Below are positions 18,791 to 22,795 of a stretch of 22,795 nucleotides of DNA, piece by piece. Each line of letters starts with the position of its first letter. Positions within the stretch are counted from its first letter, which is position 1. Where the stretch lies: positions 1 to 22,795 of the forward strand of contig JADGIZ010000148.1 in NCBI GenBank assembly GCA_027604665.1, in the 5' to 3' direction. The translations under genes and the position numbers were made by a program. Source of the stretch: Polyrhizophydium stewartii (taxonomy: Eukaryota; Chytridiomycota; Chytridiomycetes; Rhizophydiales). The notes under the pieces are model-generated. The model ran no database searches. It saw nothing but the letters and a program-made list of their open reading frames with translations, and was not told where the DNA came from.

Positions 18791-20294
18791 CTATTTCTTC
18801 TCGGCCGCCGAGTAGTCGCGGACCTGCGGTGTGCTCAGCGTCAGCGGCAGATGGCACACTCGCAGGTGTGTGCTTTCGACTAACTCACGTTCAGAAGCAG
18901 GCCGTCGCTGTCGATGAAGACGCGGTTGTTGGACTGCGAAATGAGCGAGGCGATCTCGCGCGCCGTCTCGAGCTTCCGCAGCTCGAGGAAGCCAGGCGAG
19001 TTCTTGACTGCATCGCCAATCAGCTCTGCAGACTTGGCCTCTCCCTGGGCCTTGACGATAATCGACTGCTTCTCCTGCTTTGCACGGTCGACAATGAACG
19101 ACGCGCGCTGTGCCTCCTGCTGGGCTGTTGTTGCATTCGGCGTCGTCCGAGTGTGTCAGCGCGGTCAACGACGCTCGCAACCACAGCGAGGCACGGCCGC
19201 ACCGATCTGCTTGGCCTCGACGGCATGCGTGAACTCTGTGCTGAATGCAATGTGCGTGATCGAGACATCGTCGAGAATGATGTTGAACTGGCCCGCGCGC
19301 GCTAGCAGGTGCTCGCGGATCATCTTGGAGACCTGGTGACGACAAGGCGCACGGCCCGCCGCAATGCGGTGTTAGCGGCCGATGCGGCAAGAGGAGAGGG
19401 CAAGCGAGTCTAGAGCGGCAGGGCACGCACCCGCTCGCGCTGCGTGATCAGCTGGGAGGCGTTGAACTGGGCAACGACAGCCTTGAGGACTTCGTTGACG
19501 ACCGAGGGCAGCACACGCTCGTCAAAGTCCAGACCGAGCGTGCGGTAGATCTCGGGCAGCATCTCGACGCGCGGGCGCGAGAGCACACGGACGGTGATGT
19601 TGACCATCTGCAAGTCTGTAGGCCGGCCGCGTGGTGGTGGGCAGGGCAGGGAGGTGGGCAAGCGGGCGTGGGAGCCGCAGCAGCACGCCGGTCAGCCAGG
19701 CGCGCCGAGCCGAGGCGAGCCGCGGTCAGCCGCACGGCGAGCGCCGCGGACGGGAACGCGTGCGGCGCACCCTTGGTTCCCGTGAGCGAGGCGATGTTGC
19801 GCGGCTTGGCCCTGACGTCGTAGATGATCGGCGTCTCGAACCACGGCACGTTGAAGTGCGTGCCTTCGCCGTAGACGGTGTTCTGAACACCGCTGATGCG
19901 AGAGAACTTGACGGCGCGGTGACCACCGTCGACTGACGGGGTTCGGGCAGCCGCGACGCCGGGGAAGCAGCCGGATGCGGCCGCGCATGTGCTGCCAGTG
20001 TCAGCGCTCTGCTCGTGCGCATGCCGCTGCGCGGGCGAGCGGTGCCGGGGGCCAGGTCGCCTCGGCCGCCGCCCACGCCCTCGCTGAGCGAGATCTTTCT
20101 GCAAGCGCCCGCCGCGCACCGTTGAACAGCGACTGGCTGATGCCGACGCCGAGCACGGTCAGGCCCACGGCGGCGCCGATCGACGACATCATGCCGCCAG
20201 AGCCGCCTGCGCTGCCGCTACTGCCGCCGCCGCCGCCGCTGGCGCGCGACATCTGCTTGAGCGCCTGCCTGATCTGCTGCTGCGCGCGGGACAT
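18791..20294 (-). CDS. PHB2: Prohibitin-2
   Basis: Six exons on the minus strand: 20120-20294, 19771-19932, 19431-19615, 19203-19332, 18889-19124, 18791-18823; phases agree and give 306 residues, as in yeast and animal PHB2 (about 300-310). Landmarks: an N-terminal Gly/Ser-rich segment, a single hydrophobic anchor ([19 protein letters not shown]), [111 protein letters not shown] and a coiled-coil heptad region to the C-terminus [16 protein letters not shown] with VLSRP and VNEVLK distinguish PHB2 from PHB1. PHB2 forms ring complexes with PHB1 in the inner mitochondrial membrane and protects newly made membrane proteins. The last exon encodes only ten residues plus the stop. Confidence 0.95.
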
Positions 20295-20555
20295 GGCTGG
20301 ATGCTCCGAGTTGGCAAAAGTCTGGAGCATGTCCCTGCTCGCCTGCGACCCCCCACCCCTCGACGGGCAGCATCGCCCGACAAGCCCGAGGACATGTCCG
20401 CCCAAGGTCCCAGCCCCTCCTCTGGCGCGTCCCGTGCTGGGCCTGCCTCGCGGGCCACTGGCGGATATCGATCGGCCCCGTGCACCGGCCCAGCGCGACC
20501 CGCCGCGGGGAGCATTCAAACCGCCGCGGCGTGGGCGTCGGCGACGTTTGACCAC
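20295..20555. promoter_or_regulatory. Divergent upstream region shared by PHB2 and the LRR gene
   Basis: PHB2 starts leftward at 20294 and the LRR gene rightward at or before 20556, so this GC-rich stretch probably carries both 5' leaders and promoters. The LRR frame is open through most of it (ATGs at 20301 and 20394), so the true LRR start could be inside. No defined element is visible. Confidence 0.3.
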
Positions 20556-22620
20556 ATGAGCCAAACAGAGTGCCAGCAGCTGGCGCTCGGGTTCGCGGCC
20601 CTCGACGTCAGCGCGGGCTGCTGCAGGGCAGATCCCCTCGTCGCCGTCGAGTGCGCCGGACAGAGCATCACGGGCATGTGAGCGTCGCCGACCCCCGGGG
20701 CTCCTCGATGCCCCCCCCCGTCGCGGGTGTCTCTCGGCCGAGCTCCACTCCCCGACCGTGGCTCGGAGGCGGCGCTTGGCAGCTGACACCGATGGACCCA
20801 CAACATCAGACAGGTCTACCAGGCTCAAAAGAGCCTCGCTGCGATGCTGGCCGCCTTTGCGGGCCTGCCTGCGCTGCAACGTCTGTGAGTCTCACCCTGC
20901 CATCTTCGCCGGGCTCCAGCGCTGCGGCGATGGGTGTCGCCGGGGGTCCAAAGCCCGGTCGTGTGTCCCGCGGATGAACACACATGCTTGGCCGCGGCTG
21001 CCCCCCCCCCGCTCCGATCCCCGTCTGCACACGCTGACGAGAGGTCCGAACCCGCGCCAAAGTTCCTTCGCAACCAGGCTGCCCGATGCCGCGATCCCTG
21101 ACTCGATCGGATCTCTCGCGGCGCTGACGTTCCTGTGAGTCGGCCGCCACGTCCGACGCCCGGCTCGCCCGCTAACTCAAAAGGGCTTGCAGCAACGTGA
21201 CCGCCACGGGTCTCGGCGGGCCCATCCCAGAGGCGATAGGCCGGCTCGCGAATCTGACATCCCTGTATGCAAGCCATGGCTGGTTCGGCATGGGACGGCC
21301 CATGAACTGCGCAGTCGCTGACACACTGTGCGCAGCATCCTGGCCGGGAATCCCCTCTCGGGCCAGCTCCCTCAAGCGATCGGAGGTCTCGGCAATCTCG
21401 TGAGCCTGTGAGTTCCCGGCAGATATCTTAGCCCTCGGCCGCGACCACCAGCCCTCACACACCAGCAGCAATCTGTCTGGTACTCAGATCGGCGGTGCCG
21501 TCCCGCAATCGTTCTACAGCCTCACCAAGTTGCAGACATTGTGAGTCCAACAACGCCGATGCATTGCCGATGCATCGGCGTTGAGCGATGCTAACTTTGC
21601 AGCACTGCGAAGGGACCTGACAGCAACGCAGATCGGCCCATTCTCAGACTCGATTGCAAATCTGTCGTCTCTCTCATCTCTGTGCGTTGACCGCTCGATG
21701 AATCACACCTTGAGCGTTTGCTTGCATATTGCTGACAAAATCGCGACGGCCAGGTCGTTTACAGCCGTTGGCGGGCAAGTCCCAAGCGGTTTGTCAAGCC
21801 TGGTTGCTTTGAGATCCATGTGAGCTCTTACGCTGCGATGACATGCCGGTTGTGCCCCTTGGCACTGACATGCTACTTCAGAAAACTGCAAAACGGCAGC
21901 CTCTCGACGTATCCAGCCCCACTCGAGCCTCTCACGCGTTTGCAAGAAGTGTGAGTCTCTGCAATCGCCCGTTCAGCCACCGGCTTGGCTGACCCTTCCT
22001 GGACCTGCAGCGACATTTCGCACAATGCATTGACAGCGTTTCCGGCAGCAATTGCCAACTATGGAAACCTGTCGGTGCTGTGAGTCCGTCGCAACTTCAT
22101 CGTCTGATGACCTGCCGATGCTGAGTCTCCAAAACACAGCAACCTCGGGTTCAACAGCATCAGCGGGTCGATCCCCACGTCTTTGGCCGGAAACACCGCG
22201 CTCTCGGCCCTCATACTCAACAACAACCAATTCAGCGGTGCAATTCCGGACATATTCGGCTCGCTCCCGCTTCTGACCAACCTGTGCGGTTGTTTGGACC
22301 GTGAATGCTGTAATCATCGCGGATGCTGACGCCCAATGGCTGGTGCAGGGACGTCTCGAACAACAAGTTGGTAGGAGCACTACCGCCGTCGATGCAGGCA
22401 CACAAGTTCACCAGGCTGTAAGTGTGATGGGGCATCGAGACCGATTGTAGCGCTGCTGATGCCTTCTCCTCGCAGCCTCATCAACGATAATCGGGGGCTA
22501 TACGGCCAGCTACCTTCGCTTGATGGTGCAACATGCGATGCAAGCGACACCAACGTCCAGCCGCGTAGCAGTGCCGACGGCTTTCGGTGCATGTTGTTTG
22601 GTGGGTTTGGCCGACTTTGA
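20556..22620 (+). CDS. Leucine-rich-repeat protein with plant-type LRRs, one intron per repeat
   Basis: Exons: 20556-20677, 20810-20884, 21063-21134, 21193-21264, 21336-21407, 21469-21540, 21613-21681, 21754-21819, 21882-21950, 22011-22079, 22140-22283, 22349-22417, 22476-22620; 371 residues if the stop at 22618-22620 is real. The first exon is an LRR N-cap with a Cys pair (ECQQLALGF, then AGCC, VECAGQSITGI). About thirteen repeats of 22-24 residues follow, for example GLGGPIPEAIGRLANLTSL, GNPLSGQLPQAIGGLGNLVSL and NQFSGAIPDIFGSLPLLTNL, i.e. the GxIP plant-type consensus. The last exon has a short Cys-containing cap (CDASDTN, FRCMLF). No kinase or membrane segment is seen, and no signal peptide is found at this start, so an upstream exon or an intracellular protein is possible. 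A 60-nt intron 22601-22660 could instead continue the frame to the right edge. Such proteins usually bind ligands or proteins; the partner is unknown. Confidence 0.75.
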
Positions 22621-22795
22621 TCCGGAGAGTCTCTGTTCTGACCGACCGATTCTGGCGCAGGCTACGACAACCCCTTTATGCAATCGTATCCTTTTACCCT
22701 GTACACAATCAGCACATCCTCTTATCGGAAACGGGGTGAAGGAAATTTCATTGTGCATTTCATGTGCTTTAACACTCCCCCTCACAATGAAGTTT

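Noticed and set aside
20301..20555. Start of the LRR protein at the ATG at 20301
   Set aside because: It would leave six bases between two divergent start codons, and the added Pro/Arg-rich residues do not look like a signal peptide; kept only as an alternative.

Overview
This window looks like nuclear DNA from a GC-rich, intron-dense eukaryote. Reasons: genes carry many short introns (about 60-215 nt, GTGAGT/GTGCGN donors, CAG or AAG acceptors, CTGAC/CTAAC-like branch sites); there is a cytosolic ribosomal protein, a type B histone acetyltransferase, a prohibitin and a mitochondrial complex I accessory subunit; the one LRR gene has plant-type repeats with one intron per repeat. An early-diverging flagellated fungus (chytrid or blastoclad-like) is my best guess, because such genomes combine complex I, plant-type LRR genes and Fanzor/TnpB-like genes. 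That placement is inference. All genes were assembled by hand from splice sites, reading phase and family alignment from memory; no search was run.

Layout. 1-2879 (-): 5' part of a very long Ser/Ala/His/Glu-rich repeat protein that runs off the left edge. 2880-3417: intergenic, ending in three consecutive hairpins and an oligo-T run on the minus strand. 3418-4641 (-): C-terminal part of a Fanzor/TnpB-like (OrfB zinc-ribbon) gene with no visible N-terminal half. 4709-5418 (+): NDUFA6 (complex I B14, LYR family). 5673-10197 (+): large low-complexity protein of unknown function. 10315-12250 (+): HAT1, eight exons. 12425-14971 (-): carnitine O-acetyltransferase, eight exons. 15201-15905 (-): ribosomal protein eL18. 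15906-16634: spacer with a CTG microsatellite and alternating purine-pyrimidine DNA. 16635-18596 (-): PPR-like, probably mitochondrial protein. 18791-20294 (-): prohibitin-2, six exons. 20556-22620 or beyond (+): leucine-rich-repeat protein, thirteen or more exons.

Functionally the recognisable genes are housekeeping. Four are linked to mitochondria (NDUFA6, carnitine acetyltransferase, the PPR-like protein, PHB2), two act in chromatin or translation (HAT1, eL18), and they do not form a pathway. The most unusual parts are the Fanzor/TnpB-like remnant with structured DNA directly behind its stop codon, the giant repeat protein at the left edge that alternates basic Ser-rich blocks with Glu/His blocks, and the LRR gene built from near-identical-length phase-2 exons.
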